Both the position numbers and the translations under genes were made by a program. The notes under the pieces are model-generated. The model did no database searches, was not told the origin of the DNA, and saw only the letters and a list, made by a program, of their open reading frames with translations. DNA of 12,801 nt from Hoskinsella mucinilytica (lineage in GTDB: Bacteria > Bacillota_I > Bacilli_A > Erysipelotrichales > Erysipelotrichaceae): the NCBI RefSeq assembly GCF_045223415.1, contig NZ_JBEQZJ010000065.1:1-12801 (forward strand), given 5' to 3'. Positions 1 to 6,995 of this stretch are shown one piece after another; within the stretch, counting starts at the first letter, position 1; each line of letters begins with the position of its first letter.

Positions 1-41
1 AAATTATCAAAATAAATAATCACATACATTCTATAAATAGC

Positions 42-86
42 AAAAGCATCGAAAACCTCATAAATAAAGGATATTCGATGCTTTTT
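42..86 (+). terminator. Rho-independent terminator-like hairpin
   Basis: A 12-bp perfect stem (arm AAAAGCATCGAA at 42-53, complement at 74-85) encloses a 20-base loop and ends in a T run (82-86). The left arm begins with four A, so it could also work on the minus strand. It probably ends a gene lying left of the window and insulates the regulator and defence genes that follow. The loop is longer than in the best terminators. Confidence 0.6.
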
Positions 87-122
87 AGATTTTAAAGTGT
101 CAAACTCGGGATCTTATGACTA

Positions 123-172
123 TATGTATTTGTATAATATCCCCGATAGTGGGGATATTATACAAATACATA
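123..172. repeat. Perfect 22-bp inverted repeat with 6-base loop, probable operator
   Basis: Arms 123-144 and 151-172 are exact reverse complements over 22 bases, separated by GATAGT (145-150). Each arm runs from TATGTATTTG through TATAAT to CCCC. The TATAAT at 133-138 could be a plus-strand -10 box, though no convincing -35 was found; the other arm carries its mirror image. The repeat ends 42 bases before the HTH gene start, where an operator or promoter would lie. There is no T tract, so it is a poor terminator. It could be an operator for the adjacent HTH protein, a transcribed hairpin, or a recombination site. Confidence 0.75.
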
Positions 173-214
173 ATACTGCGATAATAAAGAAAAAGCAAGT
201 GGAGTGTGACATGA

Positions 215-427
215 ATGATAAAATATGATAAGCTGTGGGAAACACTTAGTAAAAAGGGAATCAGTCAGAATACCTTACTAAGAGAGTACAATTTGAGTAA
301 AGGGCAATTAGATCGGCTGAAGAAAAATAAAGTTGTATACACTTCAACAATTGATAAATTATGTAATGTTTTGAATTGTGGATTGGATGATGTAATGGAA
401 CATATTCCTGATGATAATAAATTTTGA
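215..427 (+). CDS. Small Cro/CI-type HTH transcriptional regulator
   Basis: This 70-residue protein is almost entirely one helix-turn-helix domain of the small Cro/C1 (HTH_26) kind. ISQNTLLREYNLSKGQLDRL (residues 16-35) forms the HTH, followed by the usual TIDKLCNVLNCGLDDVMEHI segment. It lacks any further ligand or dimerisation domain. The ATG is preceded by GTGGAGTG (199-206); a competing ATG at 211 runs into a stop after five codons. It lies downstream of the 22-bp inverted repeat and 110 bases ahead of the nuclease gene, in the same direction. It is inferred to be the local, probably autoregulating, repressor of the defence cassette. Confidence 0.85.
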   Translation: MIKYDKLWETLSKKGISQNTLLREYNLSKGQLDRLKKNKVVYTSTIDKLCNVLNCGLDDVMEHIPDDNKF

Positions 428-482
428 TATGATACTCAAAAAATTATGAAGTAAATCTGATATATTAATCAATCACAATTTA

Positions 483-509
483 CACATAATCAAATACATT
501 TGCTATGTG
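483..509. promoter_or_regulatory. Imperfect inverted repeat upstream of the nuclease gene
   Basis: CACATA (483-488) pairs with TATGTG (504-509), and inside it CAAAT (491-495) pairs with ATTTG (498-502). Together they make an 11-bp interrupted dyad ending 28 bases before the start codon. The 9-mer CAAATACAT (491-499) also occurs in the large inverted repeat at 163-171, with its reverse complement at 124-132. The shared word suggests one DNA-binding protein, most simply the small HTH regulator, acting at both sites. This is inference from word sharing only. Confidence 0.4.
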
Positions 510-537
510 ATGGCTGACATAAAAGGGGTGAGGAAAC

Positions 538-1623
538 TTGAACATTTTAGAAACTTTATTAACAACTGAAGAGAGGGAAAATGCAGGCGCTATTGCAAGT
601 AATAGGTTTTCATATCAGCAAGTTTGGGCATTTAATTACATTATCGAGAGAATAAACCAAAATGTAGATTTTATTGTTTTTATGGAATTTCATGATGATA
701 TTCTTGTGCTAAATAGAGAGTTAACAGACCATCTAGAATTATATCAGATAAAAACAGATAATAAAGCATCACGTTATATTACTCCAGCTTTTATTACAAA
801 AAATGCGGAACAATATCCTGAAAAAATGTCGATTGCTCAAAAATTGATAATAAATTATGCAAAATTCAAATTAGATGTAAGGGACATTCATTTGGTATCT
901 AATAAGAGGTTCAATTTCAATAAATTGAACAACGAAGTAGATTCTACAACTAGGAATAGAATCATATTAAATGAGTTAACGCCAACATATTTAGAAAAGA
1001 TAAAAAATGGCATGTGTTCTGCTTGCCCAGATGCAGAATGCTGTACGAATAAATGTTTAGAATTAGTGTATTTTGATGTATCTGATTTAGGATTAGATGG
1101 ATATGAAGATACTGTCTTAGGTAAATTATTAAAAAAATTAGATGAAATGAAAATTGATAGTTCAATTAGTAAGACAAAATCATTGTTTAATAGTATTTTA
1201 AGTGAAATTAGAAGAATAAATAATAATGAAAAAACATCTCAAAATATAAGTGAACTTATGAAGACGAAATCAATTTCGAGAAAAGATGTTTTGAATTTGA
1301 TTTGTGACCTAAATTATGAAACCTTTACTGAAAAATGGTCTCGTATCCAACCACTTTTGATATCAAGTGGATTTACACCCTATGAATTAACTTCAATACA
1401 TAAACAATGGAAGAAACTGAATATTGATTTGCTAAATGTTAGTGAATATACTCTTTTTGAAATATTAGAAAAAGTTAAAAGTATGATACCTAAAACTGAA
1501 ATAACTGATTATAAGCGTTTAATAAAAAAAATTTATCTGGAGATATCTAAAATGGAGATAATTTCGTTGTATTCTGAATATTATATATATGCTATTGCAA
1601 TAAAGGAGTTATTTGATGAATGA
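538..1623 (+). CDS. DUF4297/Cap4-type dsDNA nuclease, effector of an ABC-3C/Lamassu-like system
   Basis: This 361-residue protein has an N-terminal PD-(D/E)xK nuclease domain of the DUF4297 (Cap4) type. Visible marks are FSYQ (24-27), the acidic MEFHDD block (49-54, E50/D53/D54), and ELYQIKT (67-73) with the QxK catalytic lysine K72. A cysteine cluster follows (C160, C163, C168, C169, C173) and may bind zinc. The rest is a mostly helical C-terminal region, as in ABC-3C effector proteins that couple to an ATPase. Its expected job is to cut DNA when the SMC-like partner senses invading DNA. The TTG start is chosen for the strong AAAAGGGGTGAGG site (521-533) just before it; no ATG competes. The stop overlaps the next ORF. 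Family assignment is good; membership of Lamassu-Cap4 as opposed to another ABC-3C class is undecided. Confidence 0.8.
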   Translation: MNILETLLTTEERENAGAIASNRFSYQQVWAFNYIIERINQNVDFIVFMEFHDDILVLNRELTDHLELYQIKTDNKASRYITPAFITKNAEQYPEKMSIAQKLIINYAKFKLDVRDIHLVSNKRFNFNKLNNEVDSTTRNRIILNELTPTYLEKIKNGMCSACPDAECCTNKCLELVYFDVSDLGLDGYEDTVLGKLLKKLDEMKIDSSISKTKSLFNSILSEIRRINNNEKTSQNISELMKTKSISRKDVLNLICDLNYETFTEKWSRIQPLLISSGFTPYELTSIHKQWKKLNIDLLNVSEYTLFEILEKVKSMIPKTEITDYKRLIKKIYLEISKMEIISLYSEYYIYAIAIKELFDE

Positions 1624-1765
1624 TTCTATTGAGAAAAATATGAAAACAGAAAAAAATCCAAATAGGAAATATTATGAATATAAGAAATTAATTAGAAGTT
1701 TAAGGAGTGATAAATTTGAAAAGATTAATTCTAAAAAAGCTAGTAATTATCTCAAAAAGAAATGA
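1616..1765 (+). CDS. 49-residue ORF between nuclease and ATPase; possible minimal middle component
   Basis: This short ORF starts at ATG 1616, overlapping the nuclease stop by 8 bases. It has an excellent AAAGGAG site (1602-1608, 7-base spacer) and ends 50 bases inside the ATPase gene in another frame. The product is very basic and lysine-rich (from NRKYYEYKKLIRSLRSDKF to a KKK end), probably helical, with no signal peptide or membrane segment. In ABC-3C systems a small middle-component protein sits in exactly this place, but those are normally longer, so this would be a reduced form. It may instead serve only to couple translation of the two large genes. I do not recognise a family. Confidence 0.5.
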   Translation: MNDSIEKNMKTEKNPNRKYYEYKKLIRSLRSDKFEKINSKKASNYLKKK

Positions 1766-3437
1766 AGAAGCTAAAATTATTAATTTTGATGATGGCTTAA
1801 ATATCATCACAGGGGATAATACTAACGGTAAAACTATAAACAGAACTGGAAAATCCTTAGTAGTAAAGTCAATTTATTATGCTTTTGGAGCAAAACTTAA
1901 TAAATATACAGCGAATTGGAATAATTTAGAAATTATTACTTCGATTTTATTTAATTATAAATGTAAAGATTATGAGCTATATAGATTTAAAGACAGATTT
2001 CTTTTGAAGACAGAAAATGAGAACAAATTTTTTGTAAGCATTGCTGAATTAAGAGATTTTTATGTTACTTTCTTTGACTTTTATCTTAAAATGCCAATAC
2101 AAAAAGATAAAGAACCAATAGCGGGATATCCTGGATGTATATTTATGCCGTTTTATATTGATCAAGACAAAGGATGGTCAGGATCTTGGAATTCTTTTGC
2201 AGATGTTTTTAGTGGAAAATGGAAATCAGAAATTATTTTATATCATATGGGTATTAGGAGTAAAGAATATTATGATTTACAATCAGAGAAAACATTATTA
2301 GGAATTAAAATCTCAGAATTAAAGCAAAAAATCAGAATATTGTCAGAGCTCATTGAAAAGCATATAAAAAAGTATGATGAACTCCTAATAGTCAATATTG
2401 ATATAAGTGAATTTGAAACAGAGATAAATTCTCTTACAACAGAATTAAATAGCCAATTGAATAAAAAGAATAAAATAAAAGATGAAATACTTAGATGTTT
2501 TAATGATATGAAAGAATTAGAGGATTTGTACAAAGTTACTAATATATCATATAATGAATTACTAAAAGATGTTGAATATATCGAAAATAATATTGTAGAT
2601 GAGATAGTAGTATGTCCAATTTGTGGATGTGAACATCAAAATAGTGTAGAGAATAGATTTCATATTTACTCAGAAGTAGAAGAATGTGAAGATATGATAC
2701 GAAGTTATTTCGAAGAAAGAGAAAAAATTGCTAAGCGATTAAAAAAAGCTCAAGATGAGTTGAATGACTTAGAGACATATGTAAAAAAAGTTAATGATAT
2801 TTTAAATTCTAAAAAGCAAACGGTCACATTAAATGAACTAATTATTTCTGAAGGAAGCAAAACTATATTATTGGATATGAGAGAAGAAAAACATTCGCTA
2901 GAAAATGAATATAGTTCTAAGCAAGTACGTGTTGATGAAATTAGCAAAGTACAAAAAGATATGACTAAAAAAGAGGGTAAAATTGTTAAGGAGTATTTGT
3001 CTATCCTTAAATCTGGACTTAGCTCACTTCATGTTGTCGATATCGATCAAAAGGATCTAGAAAAAATTGTTATAAGTTTTAAAAGTGGCGGTAATGATTT
3101 ATCAAGTGCTATTTTAGTACAAGTATTTACAATATATAAAATTGCATCTAAATATTCATCTACAGTATGCCCACCAATTGTACTTGATGCTATTTTTCAG
3201 CAAGAACCAGCACCAGAAAAAATAGAACGTATTTGGAAGTTTATTCTTGAACAATGCCCTGAAAAGAGTCAATTGATAATATCTACTACTGAATTACACA
3301 ATAATGAACTTAATGCCAATATTATTAGATTAACCAATGAGAAAAAATTACTTTGTAGCAATGACTATGCTATAGTTGCAGAAGATTTTACTACAGCTTT
3401 TCAAACAATGTTAAATTTGCAAGAAAGTAAGCATTAG
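1716..3437 (+). CDS. SMC/ABC-type ATPase with zinc hook (ABC-3C / LmuB-like)
   Basis: From the TTG at 1716 the product is 573 residues. AAGGAG (1702-1707) lies 8 bases before this TTG and overlaps the alternative GTG at 1707, so the TTG is preferred. The N-terminal half-site holds GDNTNGKTINRTGKS (33-47), an unusual P-loop region with two GK[ST] groups. Coiled-coil sequence flanks a zinc-hook motif CPICGC (300-305). The C-terminal half holds the SGG signature (457-459), the Walker B-like PPIVLDAIFQQE (486-497, D491, E497) and a conserved IISTTELH segment. This is the Rad50/SMC layout in short form, as in ABC-3C ATPases and Lamassu LmuB. It is expected to dimerise, sense DNA and release or activate the nuclease encoded two ORFs upstream. 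Confidence 0.8.
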   Translation: MKRLILKKLVIISKRNEEAKIINFDDGLNIITGDNTNGKTINRTGKSLVVKSIYYAFGAKLNKYTANWNNLEIITSILFNYKCKDYELYRFKDRFLLKTENENKFFVSIAELRDFYVTFFDFYLKMPIQKDKEPIAGYPGCIFMPFYIDQDKGWSGSWNSFADVFSGKWKSEIILYHMGIRSKEYYDLQSEKTLLGIKISELKQKIRILSELIEKHIKKYDELLIVNIDISEFETEINSLTTELNSQLNKKNKIKDEILRCFNDMKELEDLYKVTNISYNELLKDVEYIENNIVDEIVVCPICGCEHQNSVENRFHIYSEVEECEDMIRSYFEEREKIAKRLKKAQDELNDLETYVKKVNDILNSKKQTVTLNELIISEGSKTILLDMREEKHSLENEYSSKQVRVDEISKVQKDMTKKEGKIVKEYLSILKSGLSSLHVVDIDQKDLEKIVISFKSGGNDLSSAILVQVFTIYKIASKYSSTVCPPIVLDAIFQQEPAPEKIERIWKFILEQCPEKSQLIISTTELHNNELNANIIRLTNEKKLLCSNDYAIVAEDFTTAFQTMLNLQESKH

Positions 3438-3470
3438 AATATTGTTATGATGAAAATTTTATGATATAAA

Positions 3471-3490
3471 AAAGATTAGCTCTAATTTCT
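3471..3490. terminator. Weak, possibly bidirectional terminator hairpin after the ATPase
   Basis: An A-rich left arm (AAAGATTA, 3471-3478) can pair with TAATTTCTTT-like sequence from 3483, with one mismatch and one G-T pair and a 4-base loop. It lies about 35 bases after the ATPase stop, where an operon end is expected. The stem is weak, so confidence is low. Confidence 0.3.
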
Positions 3491-3495
3491 TTGTC

Positions 3496-3527
3496 TGATA
3501 CCATCTTATGATACCAAATTGATACCA
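3496..3527. repeat. Three direct TGATACCA repeats
   Basis: TGATACCA occurs at 3496-3503, 3509-3516 and 3520-3527, spaced 13 and 11 bases apart. A reverse complement (TGGTATCA) lies at 4024-4031 inside the relaxase remnant. Closely spaced short direct repeats next to mobile-element debris suggest arm-type recombinase sites or an old attachment region. No recombinase gene is present in the window to support this. Confidence 0.45.
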
Positions 3528-3733
3528 AAAGCTTGTATAATTAAGAAAACAGGTATAAAATAGCATTGAAAAAGGAATATAAAAGGGAGGATGTTAAACA
3601 AATAAGTTTAAGATTACGAATGCTATGACGAGTTTGAATAGTATGAGAGTGTATAATTTATTTATGTGGTAGGTGGTCTTTATAGTTGTCTGCCACATTT
3701 GATACAGGTATTTTTCGTGAAATTTTGTTGCCA
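3528..3733. other. Non-coding stretch, probable decayed mobile-element backbone
   Basis: No intact gene is visible. It contains a GGGAGG ribosome-site-like word near 3585, short peptides broken by stops, and a hairpin whose arms ATGTGGTAG (3664-3672) and CTGCCACAT (3690-3698) pair with one G-T pair. Such hairpins between small orphan ORFs are common in integrative and conjugative elements of Firmicutes, and the IS and relaxase remnants on the right support the same origin. Assignment is inference. Confidence 0.4.
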
Positions 3734-3844
3734 TTATCGATTAGAAGTATGGAGTGATGTGGGATTATGAATGTTGACATGTTTTACATATGGAGTACTT
3801 CTTATTTTTTCAGTCTGTTCTTTTGTAAAATGATTTATCCCCAT
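3734..3844 (-). pseudogene. Remnant of an IS orfA/transposase-like N terminus
   Basis: On the minus strand an ATG (3842-3844) preceded by an AGGAG site (complement of 3856-3860) opens a 36-codon frame. It begins MGINHFTKEQTEKIRSTPYV, resembling the N termini of helix-turn-helix orfA proteins of IS3-like elements (M-G-x-F-T-x-E-Q ... N-P-Y-V). After about residue 24 the likeness fades and the frame closes at TAA (3734-3736), so only the first part survives. It shows that an insertion sequence was once here, probably as part of the event that truncated the relaxase and Res genes. The match is from memory of the family pattern only. Confidence 0.45.
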
Positions 3845-3876
3845 AATTATCTCAACTCCTTTCTTTAAGTATATCA

Positions 3877-3927
3877 AAAAAGACCCCGTAAAACGAGGTG
3901 CCAGATTGACCCTTTAGTAGTCTTTTT
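3877..3927. terminator. Terminator-like hairpin between IS and relaxase remnants
   Basis: AAAAAGAC (3877-3884) pairs with GTCTTTTT (3920-3927), enclosing a GC-richer interior with a partial CCCCG/CGAGG stem (3884-3897). It has T runs on both strands and could stop transcription either way. A second small dyad, GTATCC/GGATAC (3931-3936/3945-3950), follows. The position between two element fragments suggests it is part of the old mobile element. Confidence 0.4.
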
Positions 3928-3955
3928 CTGGTATCCGTTTTACAGGATACATTTT

Positions 3956-4120
3956 ATTGAAAGAAGATTCCAAAATGAAAGACAGCAGAAACCAAAGTAT
4001 AAGAAAAAAGATACTTTTCGTGATGGTATCAGGCTTGAAATTGATGAAAATAAGAAGCCAAAAGATTTTAATCAATTCCTTTTATTCATGGAAGATGTCG
4101 GCTTTGAAGTAAAACGAGGA
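3956..4120 (+). pseudogene. Relaxase/mobilization protein fragment
   Basis: Read in the same frame as the following Res fragment, this stretch encodes a basic linker and then DFNQFLLFMEDVGFEVKRG (codons ending at 4120). That strongly resembles the region after the catalytic domain of MobA/VirD2-type relaxases of Firmicutes integrative elements (F-x-x-F-L-x-x-M-E-x-x-G-Y/F-E-V-K-R-G). The catalytic N terminus with its tyrosine and HUH histidines is absent, and no start codon with a ribosome site precedes it. The frame then passes without a stop into restriction-enzyme sequence, so this is a recombination scar and not a gene. Confidence 0.55.
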
Positions 4121-5020
4121 ATTGTAGATTTTGATTTGGAAACAAGAAATATGAATTGGCATCCATCAAGTCAATCTATGGTTGGAACTGAACTTCATGA
4201 GGGTAGAGAAACTTTCGAACACAATCCTGAAGTAGTAGCAACCACAAGGGTGGATTCAGCTGAAAACGAGATAGTAAGACATATCATCGTTCATGAGAAT
4301 GTAGATTATTCTACTTTTGCCGATTTGCTTTATCAACTTGTCGGTGAAGTAAAGTCTCATTTCTGTACCTATTTATCTGAAGAAGACGCAGTAAAAGTTA
4401 TGTATCAGCTTCAAACAACTATTGCTGATTTAATTTATGCTCAAATGATGTAGCATTTCTATACGAATGAAGTTAAATATCGTGCTACAGAAATGCGACC
4501 ATTCTCTTGTATTGGAACTGATTTTGGTGTAAATAAATCTGATGAATTATACGACTTTAGAGCAACTATACCAGCAAGTGAAGTTCGCTCAAAGGTATTT
4601 AATGGTTTTAAGAAAGCTTACCACACATTATATAAATTCGATAGTGATACAGAAAGTAGTTTTGCAATCGTATTTGAAAACGATACTATGGTAGATAAAT
4701 GGATGAGACCGTCACCAAAACAGTTCAATATTTATTACGGTCCGGGTGGTATGAGCAGATATGAACCAGATTTCATTGTGGAAACAGATAATGATATTTT
4801 TATGATTGAAACGAAAGCAAGTAACGAGCTTAAGAGTAAAGATGTCATTGAAAAAGCGAAGGCTACGAAAGCATATTGTAAAGCAGTTTCTGAATGGAAT
4901 GCTGAAAATGAAGGAAAGCCTTGGACATATGTATTGATTTCGCACGATGAAGTACGCTTGAATTCTAGCTTTAAATATTTAGTTAAAAATAGAGTTCATT
5001 ATGAGCAAATAGAAATGTAA
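4121..5020 (+). pseudogene. C-terminal fragment of type III restriction enzyme Res, interrupted by TAG
   Basis: The translation (IVDFDLETRNMNWHPSSQ onwards) matches the C-terminal part of type III restriction endonuclease Res subunits. The PD-(D/E)xK nuclease core is intact at YEPDFIVET...FMIETKA (codons 4766-4819: D, then ExK), followed by the family-typical KAKATKAYCKAVSEW and PWTYVLISHD segments. The SF2 helicase half is absent. An in-frame TAG at 4451-4453, where QHFY is expected, splits it; the frame continues unchanged on both sides, so a single CAG-to-TAG change explains it. ATG codons at 4088 and 4493 open the two pieces but neither has a ribosome site. There is no mod methylase nearby. 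It ends 42 bases before gajA. Confidence 0.75.
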
Positions 5021-5062
5021 AACACAAATTATCTTAAGTAAAAAATAAAAAGGAGGGGTCAT

Positions 5063-6976
5063 ATGATTGTTTCAAAATTGGAACTTTACAATTTTAGACA
5101 GTTTAAATCATCAGGTGAATCACCGGGATTGTTCGTTTCTTTTCATAAAGGTTTAAATGCACTAATTGGAGAAAATGATTCAGGAAAAACAGCAATCATT
5201 GATTCTCTTAAACTTGTTCTTCTTACTCAAAGCAATGAATATGTTCGTCCAATGGATGAAGACTTTTATGTAGATGAAAACGGAAATGCTGAAAATGAAT
5301 TTAGAATCAAATGTGTAATCGATAGTTTCTCTCAAAATGAAGCTAAAAACTTTATTGAATATTTATGTTTTGAAAATTGTGGAGAAGAAACAATTTATTC
5401 TATGAATCTTTTCTATCGTGCATGGAAAGAAAAGAATAGAATTTATTCTGAATTACGAGTTGGTTCTCTTGAAGAAGGTGTAGTTTTAGATGGGAAAGCG
5501 AGAGAACTACTCAAAACAGTGTACTTAAAACCTTTAAGAGATGCTGAACGAGAAATGAGTTCTGGTAGGAACTCAAGATTGGCACAAATATTATCCGGAC
5601 ATTCTTTGTTTATTAACAAAGACAAACATAGGCTTAAAGATATTCTTTTAAATGCGAATGAGGATATAGAAAAATACTTTACTGAAGAGGAAGGCAAAAC
5701 TGTTTTAGACAGCATTAAAAATAGCTTATCAGCTTTCAACGTTCCTGAAACAACTTCGGAAGCACAGGTAAAAGTTGCTGATATTCAATTAAGAAAAATA
5801 TTGGAGAGTCTATCTTTAGTTGTCTCAGAGATAAATCCGGGATTAGGAGAACTAAATCTATTATTCATTGCGGCAGAGTTATTGCTGTTAAATTCTGATA
5901 CTTCGGGAGGATTAAGATTGGCTTTAATTGAGGAATTAGAAGCTCATCTACATCCACAAGCACAGCTTAGATTAATAGATTATTTACAAAAGGAATATGA
6001 TAGAACAGGTACTCAAATTATTATTTCCACTCATAGTACAATCCTTGCATCAAAGGTCAATTTAAAAAATGTTATATTACTTAAAAATAAAACAGGGTAT
6101 GATATGTCGTGCGAGAACACCAAGTTGGCAAAAGGAGATTATTTGTTCTTACAAAGATTTTTAGATGCCACTAAAGCTAACTTATTCTTTGCAAGAGGAA
6201 TTTTAATGGTTGAGGGAGATGCTGAGAATCTATTGCTCCCAGTTTTGGCAGATGTTATAGATTGTCCACTCGAAAGACATGGTGTTTCTATAGTAAATGT
6301 AGGAAGTACAGCTTTTTTAAGATTTTCCAAAATTTTTTTGAGAAGCAACGATGAAAGTATAGATGTTCCTATATCAGTTATTACTGATTGTGACATTGAA
6401 CCTGAATTTAAAGATGAGGGTGGAGAAATGCTTTTTGATGAAAAAATAGAAGAATCAGAAGCAGCAGTAACTAAAAAAGTAAAAAAGTATACTATGGGTT
6501 CAGTAAAAGGCTTTATTACACCTAGATGGACATTAGAATATTGTTTAGCATTAAGTTGTCTTCAAGATGTATTTCATAGAGCAATTCGCTGTGGAAAAAA
6601 AATAAAAAACAGTGACAAATATACACTTACAGAAGAAAAAATGGTAGAAATCGAAAAAGAAATTGAGGATGATCAAAAGCAATGGAATGGGTTATCTGAT
6701 TCAGAGAAAGCATATAAAATGTATCATTTGATGTTAGATGGTTCGGGCAAAAGCGGTTTAAAAGCAATCGTTGCTCAATGCTTTGCTGCATTGATTAAGA
6801 GGAGTATTTCCATTCCTCCCGAAGGTATTACAGAATTAGATATGTTTGATCTTGATTTATACCAATATAAAATTGATGACATAAAAAAACAAACATTAAA
6901 GGATAAAGTCGTAAATGATCCTTATCTTAAATACTTGGTGGACGCTATAAAATATTCAGTTAATAATGTTGATTAA
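5063..6976 (+). CDS. gajA: Gabija protein GajA: OLD-family ATPase with TOPRIM nuclease
   Basis: This 637-residue protein has the two-domain layout of GajA. The ABC-type ATPase comprises Walker A GENDSGKT (36-43), Walker B LALIEELEAHLHP (about 286-298, E290/E291) and the STHS motif (322-325). The TOPRIM domain has MVEGDAE (E384, D386, E388), a glycine-rich VNVGS strand and ITDCDIE (D442, D444), then WTLEYCLA, typical of OLD nucleases. GajA is a sequence-specific DNA-nicking nuclease that assembles as a tetramer with GajB and is held back by cellular nucleotides until phage infection depletes them (known for Bacillus cereus Gabija). It is longer than that protein (about 578 residues), mainly after the TOPRIM acidic pair. 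AAGGAGG lies six bases before the ATG. gajB follows after 19 bases. Confidence 0.93.
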   Translation: MIVSKLELYNFRQFKSSGESPGLFVSFHKGLNALIGENDSGKTAIIDSLKLVLLTQSNEYVRPMDEDFYVDENGNAENEFRIKCVIDSFSQNEAKNFIEYLCFENCGEETIYSMNLFYRAWKEKNRIYSELRVGSLEEGVVLDGKARELLKTVYLKPLRDAEREMSSGRNSRLAQILSGHSLFINKDKHRLKDILLNANEDIEKYFTEEEGKTVLDSIKNSLSAFNVPETTSEAQVKVADIQLRKILESLSLVVSEINPGLGELNLLFIAAELLLLNSDTSGGLRLALIEELEAHLHPQAQLRLIDYLQKEYDRTGTQIIISTHSTILASKVNLKNVILLKNKTGYDMSCENTKLAKGDYLFLQRFLDATKANLFFARGILMVEGDAENLLLPVLADVIDCPLERHGVSIVNVGSTAFLRFSKIFLRSNDESIDVPISVITDCDIEPEFKDEGGEMLFDEKIEESEAAVTKKVKKYTMGSVKGFITPRWTLEYCLALSCLQDVFHRAIRCGKKIKNSDKYTLTEEKMVEIEKEIEDDQKQWNGLSDSEKAYKMYHLMLDGSGKSGLKAIVAQCFAALIKRSISIPPEGITELDMFDLDLYQYKIDDIKKQTLKDKVVNDPYLKYLVDAIKYSVNNVD

Positions 6977-6995
6977 GGAAAGGAATGATGATTGA

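Noticed and set aside
962..1165. Minus-strand open frame inside the nuclease gene
   Set aside because: It lies wholly opposite a well-supported gene, has low-complexity composition and shows no domain. The same applies to the other minus-strand frames inside the ATPase (2270-2533, 2750-2947), the Res fragment (4712-4945), gajA, gajB and the PnuC-like gene.
1707..1709. GTG as the start of the ATPase
   Set aside because: Its G is part of the AAGGAG ribosome site, whereas TTG 1716 has correct spacing.
3496..3527. CRISPR array
   Set aside because: The repeats are only 8 bases with 3-5 base gaps; there are no spacer-sized intervals and no cas genes.
4088..4453. Independent gene starting at ATG 4088
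   Set aside because: The ATG is inside relaxase-like coding sequence, has no ribosome site, and the frame is open upstream; it is part of the chimeric scar.
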